DNA of 64,000 nucleotides, taken from Enterococcus moraviensis ATCC BAA-383. GTDB taxonomy: Bacteria > Bacillota > Bacilli > Lactobacillales > Enterococcaceae. The DNA is taken from positions 558,001 to 622,000 of the forward strand of contig NZ_ASWB01000003.1 in NCBI RefSeq assembly GCF_000407445.1, given 5' to 3'. Positions 8,417 to 15,635 of this stretch are shown here, piece after piece (the first letter of the stretch is position 1; each line of letters opens with the position of its first letter). The position numbers and the translations under genes were made by a program. Below the pieces are notes generated by a model. The model searched no databases. It was not told where the DNA came from and saw nothing but the letters and a program-made list of their open reading frames with translations.

Positions 8417-9553
8417 CTAAAAAAGTTGACTGGATAACTCTTTATCACTTTGAACAAGTTTATCAATCCCCGCTTTAATTTCAGAAACAAGGCTATCAAA
8501 GCTTTCACCTAGCTGTTTTGCTTTCGCTATTTGTTCTTCATAAAAGGTTGTAGGTTCTGTAACAATACTGGCTTCTGTTGCTCCAACTGAAGCCAATGCA
8601 TCCATTATTTCAGAGTCATTCAGTTCTGTTCCGATTGAACGAGCAAGTTGGAGTCCTTCTGTCCAAACTTCATTTGCCTCTGTAATCGCATCTTGATAGA
8701 TCATGATTACGTCAATTAATCCGTCTTTCATTGTCTGCGAGGCGGTTGTCACAGCCAATAAAGCTTCACTGTTATCTAAATAGATTTCTTCATTCTTTGA
8801 TAAGCCACCACCACTGGATTTTAGTTTTTTTCTCAATTTTTTTAGTTCTGAAAGATCAAGTATCTTATAAGCTCCATATAGTTTTAAATACTCTTTTACG
8901 CGAGCTTTGGCTTCCGCATCGTCTCCCGTCCAGAATTTTTTATCCCCATTTTTTTTCGCCCAATTTTTGGCAGCTAGTTCTACTTGCGCTTTGGTCATGC
9001 CAGGAGCAAAGATACCATCTTTTGCTAAACGATCTAAATTTAATGTGTCCCCGTCAAAGTATTTAGCAAGGGTGTTGTGTCCATTGAACCCTATTCCTTC
9101 AATACGTGACACAGTTCCATACATATGATCACGTCCTGAAAGATTCGCCCAAGAATCATTTTGATACCGTCGCAACATTTCAGGATTATTTTTTAGCCAT
9201 TTCTGTTGATCATCTGTGAGCGTTCCAAACTGATCTCGTCCCCAGTCATCAAAACTTGTTGTTTGAAAGCCCATTTCTTTACCATGTTCTGCGGCCATTT
9301 TCATCATATAGCCACCAGATTGGCTAAAGCCAGCAACGTCCGTAATCGACCCGTTATGTTTCGCTATTTTATCTTGTGTTTTGTTTAAAAAAGCTTGTGC
9401 CCCCTCATATTCCCCTGAAAGACCACCGGTAGCAGCTCCTCCTGCAGTAATATAACCGTTGGTTCCTGTTTCCTTATGTGTGTTGGTTCCAGCATAAACA
9501 ACAGCTACATTGTTATAGTCAGGTTTCCCATTGACTATTGGGGCAATAGCCAT
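8417..9553 (-). CDS. Type VII-exported lipase-like effector with reversed domain order (main open part)
   Basis: The open frame encodes 378 residues starting at an internal Met (MAIAPIVNG). An alpha/beta-hydrolase domain fills about residues 1-190. Its nucleophile elbow GFSQSGG has the candidate catalytic Ser at 77, with VAVVYAGTN before it. A helical C-terminal part (about 225-378) resembles the elongated LXG-like targeting domains of type VII substrates. This order (enzyme first, targeting helices last) is that of the staphylococcal lipase toxin TslA. The gene properly starts further upstream at 9723: 57 more codons, collinear with the intact reading frame of the partial copy at 10456-10659, precede this Met but are displaced by one base at an A7 run. 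No ribosome site precedes Met 9553, so the product may not be made unless the frame is restored. A flanking WXG100 gene supports type VII export. Substrate lipid and toxicity are inference. Confidence 0.7.
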   Translation of the reverse strand: MAIAPIVNGKPDYNNVAVVYAGTNTHKETGTNGYITAGGAATGGLSGEYEGAQAFLNKTQDKIAKHNGSITDVAGFSQSGGYMMKMAAEHGKEMGFQTTSFDDWGRDQFGTLTDDQQKWLKNNPEMLRRYQNDSWANLSGRDHMYGTVSRIEGIGFNGHNTLAKYFDGDTLNLDRLAKDGIFAPGMTKAQVELAAKNWAKKNGDKKFWTGDDAEAKARVKEYLKLYGAYKILDLSELKKLRKKLKSSGGGLSKNEEIYLDNSEALLAVTTASQTMKDGLIDVIMIYQDAITEANEVWTEGLQLARSIGTELNDSEIMDALASVGATEASIVTEPTTFYEEQIAKAKQLGESFDSLVSEIKAGIDKLVQSDKELSSQLF

Positions 9554-9723
9554 TGCATTTAGTTGGCTATCTTCATCACTAGCTACTTTGTTTATGATTT
9601 GGTAATCTTGTTTACCATGTTCAACCTTTAAACTAAGTGTGTCTCCAATTTTTTTATCTTGAACAGTTTTTTTGTTTTATCTATTGCTTTAGCCAAGACT
9701 TCTGTTGTAATTTCAATACTCAT
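9554..9723 (-). pseudogene. Frameshifted 5' end of the type VII lipase gene
   Basis: ATG 9723 follows AAGGGAG at good spacing and starts MSIEITTEVLAKAID, matching the paralogous start at 10659 (MNNEITTEVLAKAID). At 9667-9673 the coding strand has seven A residues where the paralogue keeps frame. Adding one A restores reading through KIGD...DYQIINK...DSQLNAMAIAPIVNG into the main lipase frame (435 residues in all). As given, translation stops soon after the run. This could be a true mutation, a slippage-based switch or a sequencing error. Confidence 0.75.
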
Positions 9724-9751
9724 AGCCTATCTCCCTTCTTAATAAGTCAAT

Positions 9752-10288
9752 TCAATAAGTCAATTCATGAATATCTAAATTTAAAATAATTTGAGCATTG
9801 GGGCTACCTTTGTCAGATTTTTTTATCTTTTTAAATCTAAGCTTATCTTTTTCACTCAATTCTCTAGTGGAATTTCCTATCTCCATTTCAACGGTTGACT
9901 CCAAATTACTAGGATTCATGTAATCTGTTAAAACGTATTTTTTTAAATTCTGATCATACTCCATCTCCTCAGTTAGAGTAAAATCCATAGTGAAAAATTT
10001 ATCACTAGAAACAAAAACTTTGACATCACTAACCACATAATTCCCCAAAATAGACCCACCAAAAACAGGAGAACTTCGCCATTCTACACCTACACCTTGC
10101 CACTCAATTTTTTCAATACCTTCATAATTTTTAACCAAATAATCTGTTACATAGTTTTGAATGAGTTCAATCCCATCTTGATAGCTTTTTTCTACAGCTT
10201 TCTTATCCATATATTTTTTTCCTCCTATACATATAATGAAGAGCAGAACCATTCCTAGTAATGTTGCTAAAATCCATTTCTTTTTCAT
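9752..10288 (-). CDS. Membrane-anchored candidate immunity protein, copy 1
   Basis: This 178-residue protein starts with a short basic N-terminus and one hydrophobic segment (about 5-23, WILATLLGMVLLFIICIGG), so it is anchored with the bulk outside. It then reads KKYMDKKAVEKSYQDGIELI and a beta-rich domain. It is about two-thirds identical to the 180-residue protein at 10673-11215. Each copy directly precedes a copy of the lipase 5' end, 28 bases away here. A membrane-anchored extracellular protein next to a type VII lipase toxin is where an immunity protein is expected; the assignment is positional. There is no lipobox cysteine, unlike the lipoprotein immunity partner of TslA. Its 3' end has a tandem 13-base duplication (aataagtcaattc twice). 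Confidence 0.6.
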   Translation of the reverse strand: MKKKWILATLLGMVLLFIICIGGKKYMDKKAVEKSYQDGIELIQNYVTDYLVKNYEGIEKIEWQGVGVEWRSSPVFGGSILGNYVVSDVKVFVSSDKFFTMDFTLTEEMEYDQNLKKYVLTDYMNPSNLESTVEMEIGNSTRELSEKDKLRFKKIKKSDKGSPNAQIILNLDIHELTY

Positions 10289-10394
10289 TTCTTCACCACC
10301 TAAATTAATGCCCTGTTCTTATGTAAGAATAACAATACGATTGACATATAGCAATCTTTTCTGTACATCCCTTTCTTGACTGTCTATGTAACTT

Positions 10395-10659
10395 ATTTTC
10401 TTCTATCTTATTATATCCGTTGCTTCCAGCATAGACGACGGCTACATTATTATAATCAGGTACCATTGACTATCGGAGCGATAGCCATTGCGTTTAGTTG
10501 GCTATCTTCATCACTGGCTGCTTTGTTTATGATTTGGTAGTCTTGTTTCTTATTTGATATATCTAATCTAAGTTTACTGCCAATATTTTTATTTTGAACA
10601 GTATCTTTTGTCTCATCAATTGCTTTAGCTAAAACTTCTGTTGTAATTTCATTATTCAC
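10395..10659 (-). pseudogene. Decayed 5' fragment of a second type VII lipase gene
   Basis: A 67-codon frame from ATG 10659 (MNNEITTEVLAKAIDETK) matches the lipase N-terminus and ends at ...AMAIAPIVNGT. Directly after GTCAATGG the sequence loses two bases relative to the lipase, giving a TGA. Beyond the shift, the next triplets still spell PDYNNVAVVYAG, as in the lipase, before homology ends. The rest of the gene is gone. It records duplication of an immunity-toxin pair followed by loss of the second toxin. Confidence 0.75.
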
Positions 10660-10672
10660 AGACTATTCCCTC

Positions 10673-11215
10673 CTAATATTCTAGCTCATGAATTTCCAGA
10701 TTATAAATAATTTTAGCCTTAGGGCTACCTTCTCTAGATTTTTTTATTTTTTTAGAACCTAATTGATCTAGCTTGTCTCCTATATTAAAATTTCCAACAG
10801 CATTCTCTATCTCTAATTCAAGGAGAGAATCTATATTATTAGGATTCAAAGAATGCTTTAGAATATATTTGTTTAAATCACCATCATATTCTGCTTCGTC
10901 AGTTAATGTGAACCGTACAGTAAAGAATTTATCTGAAGAAACAAATATTTTAGCTTTACTATTCACGTAATTTCCTAAAATAGAACTTCCCAAAATAGGT
11001 GAACTACGCCATTCAACTCCTACACCTTGCCACTCAATTTTTTCAATGCTTTCATAGTTTTTGACTAAATAATCGGTTACATAATTTTGTATCAGTTCAA
11101 TCCCATCTTGATAACTTTTTTCTACTGCTTTTTTATCCATATATTTTTTTCCTATAAATAAAAGAATGAGTACTATCATTCCTGTTATTATTGCTAAAAT
11201 TAGTTTTCGTTTCAC
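10673..11215 (-). CDS. Membrane-anchored candidate immunity protein, copy 2
   Basis: This 180-residue paralogue of the protein at 9752-10288 has the same plan: a short basic start, one membrane segment (about 4-20), the shared block DKKAVEKSYQDGIELIQNYV and a beta-rich outer domain ending IHELEY. The start is GTG 11215, with AGGCGGTGAAACA upstream. Divergence is greatest in the last third (about 110-165), as expected if copies protect against different toxin variants. Its partner toxin is only a fragment, so this may be an orphan immunity gene. The function is inferred from context. Confidence 0.6.
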   Translation of the reverse strand: MKRKLILAIITGMIVLILLFIGKKYMDKKAVEKSYQDGIELIQNYVTDYLVKNYESIEKIEWQGVGVEWRSSPILGSSILGNYVNSKAKIFVSSDKFFTVRFTLTDEAEYDGDLNKYILKHSLNPNNIDSLLELEIENAVGNFNIGDKLDQLGSKKIKKSREGSPKAKIIYNLEIHELEY

Positions 11216-11333
11216 TGTTTCACCGCCTATTTAATACTATATTCTTATTAAGAATATCAACACTATAAACATATAGCCAATGTTTTTCTCGCTTCCATTT
11301 ACTTATGTCATAAAAGTTTTTTTCAATTAATTT

Positions 11334-11378
11334 AAAAAAACAGACTGAGATATAACTCTGAAAGTTATATCTCAGTCT
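11334..11378 (-). terminator. Terminator after the WXG100 gene
   Basis: A near-perfect hairpin (agactgagatataact / agttatatctcagtct, 11342-11378) is followed on the minus strand by seven T residues. It separates the WXG100 gene from the lipase cassette. Confidence 0.85.
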
Positions 11379-11437
11379 CTTGAAATCAGAATAAACAGCA
11401 GAAGTAATCGTAACTTCTTTTATCTTCGCTATACTTT

Positions 11438-11740
11438 TTACAAGCCACGACCAATTGCAGAAGAAATATTTTGATCCGTTTCTTCCACGATGTTTGCAAC
11501 TTCGTTTAATTGCTTGTTAATTTGCTCCAGTAGTTCAGCAAATTCAGATACTTTTGGCTTTAATGCAGTGAATTGATCATTAAAGCTATCAAATCCTGAT
11601 CCTTCCCAATTACCTTGAATAGTGTCTTGTTCAGATTGTAGTTTTTGTAAAATGTCATTTACTTGATTTGATCCATCCGTGTATTTTGTAGCAGACGTGC
11701 GTAGTTCTTGTGGGGATAATTTAATGCGATCTCCAGCCAT
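11438..11740 (-). CDS. WXG100 family type VII secretion protein (EsxA-like)
   Basis: This 100-residue protein has the WXG100 fold signature: two helices around a W-x-G turn (WEG at residues 45-47 in GNWEGSGFDSF), with MAGDRIKLSPQEL at the start. WXG100 proteins are small helical-hairpin dimers secreted by the ESX/type VII system in Firmicutes and often act as core substrates or partners. The ribosome site AAAAGGAG lies nine bases before ATG 11740. No EssC ATPase or other secretion machinery is in the window, so the apparatus must be elsewhere if the protein is exported. It has its own terminator and lies just upstream of the lipase cassette. Confidence 0.85.
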   Translation of the reverse strand: MAGDRIKLSPQELRTSATKYTDGSNQVNDILQKLQSEQDTIQGNWEGSGFDSFNDQFTALKPKVSEFAELLEQINKQLNEVANIVEETDQNISSAIGRGL

Positions 11741-12086
11741 GTTTAATTGCTCCTTTTCTAATTAAGTATTTACTATATAATCTTAGCACAAAAAGAAATT
11801 TATTTTTATCAATTTATTAACAAAAACTCTATATTTCTGATAAAAACTATCTTATTGATTTAATCGATTGTGCTTCAAATCAACGAATGGATATCTTGTT
11901 ATCCTTACAGTGAAATAGTAAGGTGGAAATCCAACCCTCTCTTGAAATAAACAAAAAAGCCAAAAGAAGACGATCCTTTGGCTTTTCAATCGATATAGAA
12001 TTCAAGTTATTATGGACTAGCCTTGTTCTATTTACGTAATAGACACGTTGATTCACTTTATTTTGACTTCGATGGAACCATTATAA
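11741..12086. other. Intergenic region without a gene
   Basis: These 346 bases are A/T-rich and hold the promoter region of the WXG100 gene and the terminator of the gldA operon at 11953-11985. I see no open frame with a ribosome site. Confidence 0.6.
11953..11985 (-). terminator. Terminator of the dha-gldA operon
   Basis: AAAAGCCAAAG and CTTTGGCTTTT form an 11-bp stem, with T residues on the minus-strand side. A-rich flanks could let it work in both directions. Confidence 0.8.
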
Positions 12087-13217
12087 TTACTTATGATTTT
12101 TATACTCAGTTCCGATTTTGTCTGCCACAATAATCGCTGCTTTGACTTGATCCACAGTAATTGGAAATGGCATTGAATGAATCGATTCTTCTGGGATGCA
12201 TGATTTTTCAGCAACTTCTATCAGTTCAGCATCTGAAATTTCTTTCACACCTAAATCCGCCAAGCATACTGGTAAACCGATCGATAAAGCAAAATCTAAT
12301 ACTTCATATAATTCAGCTTTCGGCGCATTTTCTAAAACTAACTGGCAAATTGTACTAAATGCTACTTTTTCACCGTGAGTTGCCCCATGTGCATCATGTA
12401 AAACCGTCAAACCATCATGAATTGCATGGATTGCAGCCAGACCCGCACTTTCAAACCCTAATCCCGAAAGTAAGATATTGGCTTCAATGATGTTTTCCAA
12501 TGCAGGAGTTACCACATTATTATCTGAAGCTTCTTTGGCTTTTAACCCATCTTCTAGAATTGTTTCATAACATAATTTAGCTAAGGCCAACGCTGTATTT
12601 GTTCCTTTCGCTGGTGGACAGACACCTTCTCGTGCGCCACAAGGCAATCCAGCATTGACATTAGAATATGAATTATGGGTTGCTCTTGCTTCAAAATAAG
12701 TAGATAACGCATCGCCCATACCAGAAACCAAGAAACGTGTTGGCGCATTTGCAATTACCACTGTATCAATCAACACCACACTTGGACTTTGCACAAAATA
12801 AGCATAATCATCAAATTGACCATCTTCTGTATAAAGCACTGCTGAGTGACTGGTTGGCGCATCTGTCGCAACGATTGTAGGTACAATGATCAAGTTATGC
12901 CCTTCTGCCACACATTTTGCGGTATCGATCGCTTTACCGCCGCCAAGACCGATTACACAATCACATTCATTTTCTTCCGCCACTTTTTGCAAACGAGCCA
13001 CTTCAATTCGAGAGGCTTCTCCGTGGAAATTACTTTCTACAAAAGAAATATTAAAGGTTTCAGCCGTTTTATCTAATTTGTCTTTTACACGACTCACATC
13101 ATCAGCATGGGCAATCAACAAAGCTTTCTTGCCAAATGTTGTCACAAAGTAACCTAAATTCAATAACTCATCTTCACCTTGAACGTATTTCGTTGGACTA
13201 ATAAACGCTTTTCTCAT
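12087..13217 (-). CDS. gldA: Glycerol dehydrogenase (Zn, NAD-dependent)
   Basis: This 376-residue group III iron/zinc alcohol dehydrogenase oxidises glycerol to dihydroxyacetone with NAD+. The nucleotide-binding GLGGGKAIDTAK motif is near residues 94-105. Zinc ligands are visible as the Asp in GMGDALSTYFEA, the His in LAAIHAIHDGL and the His in HGATHGEKVAF. Downstream of dhaK-dhaL-dhaM in the same operon, it supplies dihydroxyacetone to the PTS-dependent kinase, which defines the oxygen-independent glycerol route. It starts at ATG 13217, 23 bases after dhaM. Expression should follow DhaS control of the operon. Confidence 0.93.
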   Translation of the reverse strand: MRKAFISPTKYVQGEDELLNLGYFVTTFGKKALLIAHADDVSRVKDKLDKTAETFNISFVESNFHGEASRIEVARLQKVAEENECDCVIGLGGGKAIDTAKCVAEGHNLIIVPTIVATDAPTSHSAVLYTEDGQFDDYAYFVQSPSVVLIDTVVIANAPTRFLVSGMGDALSTYFEARATHNSYSNVNAGLPCGAREGVCPPAKGTNTALALAKLCYETILEDGLKAKEASDNNVVTPALENIIEANILLSGLGFESAGLAAIHAIHDGLTVLHDAHGATHGEKVAFSTICQLVLENAPKAELYEVLDFALSIGLPVCLADLGVKEISDAELIEVAEKSCIPEESIHSMPFPITVDQVKAAIIVADKIGTEYKNHK

Positions 13218-13240
13218 GTGTACAAACTCCTATCCTAATC

Positions 13241-13609
13241 TTATTTTATTTTTAAAGGCGCTAATTGCTCCTTTATGACATCGATCGCTGTATCTACCTG
13301 CAGTAACGCAGCTGCTGTATAAGCGCTTTCTACTAAAGCCGTATCAAACAATAACACTTCTTTTTCCGTCATATCAATTGCCATTTCTAAATTCATTTTG
13401 GCACTACCTAAATCATAAAACGCAAATAATGTGTCACCCGAATTTTTCTCAAAGGCTTCCATGATTTTTTCAAAAGAAGTACCGACTGCACCATCTTCTA
13501 ACCCAGCAGCAACAGTTATCGGAACATCTTTTGCGACCTCTTTGATCAAACGGTCAACACCTTCGCCTATTTCCTTAACGTGGGATACGATCACTACACC
13601 ATTACGCAT
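13241..13609 (-). CDS. dhaM: PTS-dependent dihydroxyacetone kinase, phosphoryl donor subunit
   Basis: This EIIA-mannose-like protein takes phosphate from HPr and passes it to the ADP bound on DhaL. I start it at ATG 13609, giving 122 residues that begin MRNGVVIVSHV. The phosphorylated histidine is then His10, at the position expected for single-domain DhaM. An in-frame GTG three codons upstream (13618) is possible. The ATG overlaps the dhaL stop by eight bases, so translation is coupled. Length fits the short Lactococcus-type DhaM without fused HPr or EI domains. Confidence 0.92.
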   Translation of the reverse strand: MRNGVVIVSHVKEIGEGVDRLIKEVAKDVPITVAAGLEDGAVGTSFEKIMEAFEKNSGDTLFAFYDLGSAKMNLEMAIDMTEKEVLLFDTALVESAYTAAALLQVDTAIDVIKEQLAPLKIK

Positions 13610-14189
13610 CAAAGACACCTGCTTCCATCAACGATTGAAAGAAATACAGACTAGACATTGCGCCAGGATCAATGTGGCCGATTGAGCGTTCACCAACATA
13701 AGACGCACGTCCTTTAGTCGCAGTAATCTCTTTTGTCGCTTCTACAGCAGACTCTAGTGAGCCATCTGTCAACGTTCCATTTTTAATTGCTTCGATTGCT
13801 GGTGCCCATTCATCTAACATCGTTTTTTCCCCAGGTTTGCTATTTCCACGTTTTTCAATTCCTGCTAAGCCAGCTTCTAAAATAGGTAATACCTCTGAAG
13901 TTGTTGCAGCAGCTTTAGCCATTTCCATCATAGCTGTGCCATAAAGTGGACCTGAAGCTCCGCCGACTTTACTGATCAAAGCCATTGCAGTAAGCTTGAA
14001 GACATCTTGCACTGTTTGAGGCTCTTTACTTTGCAAACTTTCACTCACAGCTTCCATACCACGTGCCATATTATTTCCATGGTCACCATCACCGATTGGC
14101 GTATCCAACTCACTTAGGTAATCTTTGTTTTTATCGATTTTTTCTTTAAATAGTTGTAATGATTTTTTTAGATTATCTACTGTAAACAT
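13602..14189 (-). CDS. dhaL: Dihydroxyacetone kinase, ADP-binding subunit
   Basis: This 195-residue DhaL carries a permanently bound ADP that shuttles phosphate from DhaM to dihydroxyacetone on DhaK. The Mg-ADP site is plain in LDTPIGDGDHGNN (Asp29, Asp34, Asp36). GGASGPLYGTA (about 75-85) and the C-terminal ASYVGERSIGHIDPGA loop also belong to the nucleotide cap. Length is normal. It lies 56 bases after dhaK and overlaps dhaM. In Lactococcus-type systems regulation goes through DhaQ/DhaS rather than through DhaL itself. Confidence 0.94.
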   Translation of the reverse strand: MFTVDNLKKSLQLFKEKIDKNKDYLSELDTPIGDGDHGNNMARGMEAVSESLQSKEPQTVQDVFKLTAMALISKVGGASGPLYGTAMMEMAKAAATTSEVLPILEAGLAGIEKRGNSKPGEKTMLDEWAPAIEAIKNGTLTDGSLESAVEATKEITATKGRASYVGERSIGHIDPGAMSSLYFFQSLMEAGVFDA

Positions 14190-14245
14190 TAAAGTCCCCT
14201 CCGTTTTTCAAATTATACGTAACAATGCTCAATCTAGATTGACCT

Positions 14246-15229
14246 TTACCAAGCAACTGTATCAACGTCTTCATTCAGCGCTGCTACCCAATCCTCTTCT
14301 ACTTTCAATAACGTGACAGAAATTCCGTCCATTTCCAATGAAGTCATATAATTGCCAACTTTTGAAAATGAAACCTTCACACCTTCAACATCTAACAAAC
14401 TCATTACATCATCATAAAAAATGTATTGTTCCATCAAGGGCGTCCCACCTAAACCATTCACTAAAATAGCGAATTGATCTCCTTTACTCCATTGAAATGC
14501 TGCTGCTAATTTAGAAATCAATTCTTCTGCCATCTCCTTAGATGGTCTAATTTTTTCTCGTTTATACCCAGGTTCACCATGAATACCAACACCAAACTCA
14601 ATTTCATCATCTGCTAATACAAATCCCGGCTTTCCTACTTCAGGAACCGTTGCGCCTGTCAAAGCAACCCCGATTGTTTTTAGATTCTTAACCACGCGTT
14701 CTCCTAATGCAACTAATTCTTCTACTGATGCACCATTACGCGCTGCTGCGCCTAGAATCTTATGAACTAAAACAGTACCTGCTACCCCTCGTTTTCCTTG
14801 AGTATATGTGCTGTCTTCAACTGCGATATCATCATCTACAACCACTGTGCCCACTTTGATATCTTCCATTTCAGCTAAATCTTTTGCCATATCAAAGTTC
14901 ATAATATCCCCAGAATAGTTTTTTACAACCATCACAACACCTTGCCCTTGATCGACCGCTTTGATTCCTTCAAAAATTTGATCAGGAGTTGGTGATGTGA
15001 ATACCTGACCACAAACTGCTGCCTGCAACATACCCGAGCCGACAAATCCAGCATGAGCCGGTTCATGACCACTGCCACCACCACTGATCAATGCAACTTG
15101 TTTACCAATTTCCTTTTGTTTTAAAACAAATGTTTCTGGTACTTGTTCGATTGTCTCTTGATGAGCGCGGACAAATCCCTGCACCATTTCCGGAACTACA
15201 TTTTGAGCTTGATTGATAATTTTTTTCAT
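14246..15229 (-). CDS. dhaK: Dihydroxyacetone kinase, substrate-binding subunit
   Basis: This 327-residue DhaK binds dihydroxyacetone through a hemiaminal bond to a histidine, here His217 in GVGIHGEPGY. The substrate pocket is completed by SGGGSGHEPAHAGFVG (about 49-64) and KNYSGD (about 103-108). It is the first gene of dhaK-dhaL-dhaM-gldA. A strong candidate promoter lies about 260 bases upstream (15491-15519), so the mRNA has a long untranslated leader. The Dha kinase complex feeds dihydroxyacetone phosphate into glycolysis. Confidence 0.95.
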   Translation of the reverse strand: MKKIINQAQNVVPEMVQGFVRAHQETIEQVPETFVLKQKEIGKQVALISGGGSGHEPAHAGFVGSGMLQAAVCGQVFTSPTPDQIFEGIKAVDQGQGVVMVVKNYSGDIMNFDMAKDLAEMEDIKVGTVVVDDDIAVEDSTYTQGKRGVAGTVLVHKILGAAARNGASVEELVALGERVVKNLKTIGVALTGATVPEVGKPGFVLADDEIEFGVGIHGEPGYKREKIRPSKEMAEELISKLAAAFQWSKGDQFAILVNGLGGTPLMEQYIFYDDVMSLLDVEGVKVSFSKVGNYMTSLEMDGISVTLLKVEEDWVAALNEDVDTVAW

Positions 15230-15490
15230 GATATTCCCTCCTGTTTTTTCTGTTGTGGCTGAACGAGCTTGTTATGTTTTTATTTTATCTAGCTTCACAA
15301 GCTAGTCTCTCGGAAAAAAGATAAAATCTGAGTGAGGCAAAAAGCGCCACCTTCATATTTTCCTATTTTTCTGTCGGAGTTGGTCGATCCCGCTACGCTT
15401 TTCTTTGAAACACAGTAAGTACAATGAACTGATGTTGAAAGGTACAAGGTGTAGCAAAGCGAAACGTTGTTACCATCTTTGTATACGTTT
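15230..15490 (-). other. Long untranslated leader of the dha operon
   Basis: About 250 bases lie between the candidate dhaK promoter and the dhaK start. The stretch holds a perfect 7-bp inverted repeat (ctagctt-cac-aagctag, 15289-15305) and no open frame with a ribosome site and an ATG. The frame at 15295-15519 would start inside the -35 element and so is not transcribed. I recognise no known riboswitch. Confidence 0.45.
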
Positions 15491-15519
15491 ACAATACTCG
15501 CATATGAAAAAAGTTGCAA
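15480..15519 (-). promoter_or_regulatory. dhaK promoter with overlapping cre-like site
   Basis: On the minus strand TTGCAA (15514-15519) and TATTGT (15491-15496) are separated by 17 bases. TGTATACGTTTACA at 15480-15493 matches the catabolite-responsive element consensus with one deviation and overlaps the -10 end and start site, where CcpA would block transcription. Confidence 0.55.
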
Positions 15520-15520
15520 C

Positions 15521-15542
15521 GGACAAACTAGTTTATGTGTCC
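15521..15542. promoter_or_regulatory. DhaS operator
   Basis: The minus strand reads GGACACAT-N6-GTTTGTCC. This is the palindrome I recall for Lactococcus lactis DhaS (GGACACAT-N6-ATTTGTCC) with one change. It abuts the dhaK -35 box on its upstream side, where an activator is expected, and lies upstream of the divergent dhaQ promoter. Confidence 0.75.
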
Positions 15543-15570
15543 GCTTTCATTCCATTATCTATCCAAACTC

Positions 15571-15599
15571 TAGTTTTCACTCCAAAGACAGCGTATAAT
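15571..15599 (+). promoter_or_regulatory. dhaQ promoter
   Basis: A perfect TATAAT at 15594-15599 lies 37 bases before the dhaQ start; the -35 region (TAGTTT) is weak. The DhaS operator lies about 30 bases further upstream. Confidence 0.5.
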
Positions 15600-15635
15600 A
15601 GAAAACAGATAATATGAAAAAGGAGCGGAGGCTCA

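Noticed and set aside
8092-8508. 138-residue version of the helical partner gene
   Set aside because: The upstream ATG has no ribosome site and overlaps the lipase by 92 bases, while TTG 8400 has AGGAAGGAG at ideal spacing.
9667-9673. Programmed frameshift in the type VII lipase gene
   Set aside because: No family precedent is known to me for programmed frameshifting in such toxins; mutation, slippage switching or sequence error are simpler.
15295-15519. Leader peptide or small gene before dhaK
   Set aside because: Its only start lies inside the -35 element of the dhaK promoter, with no ribosome site.
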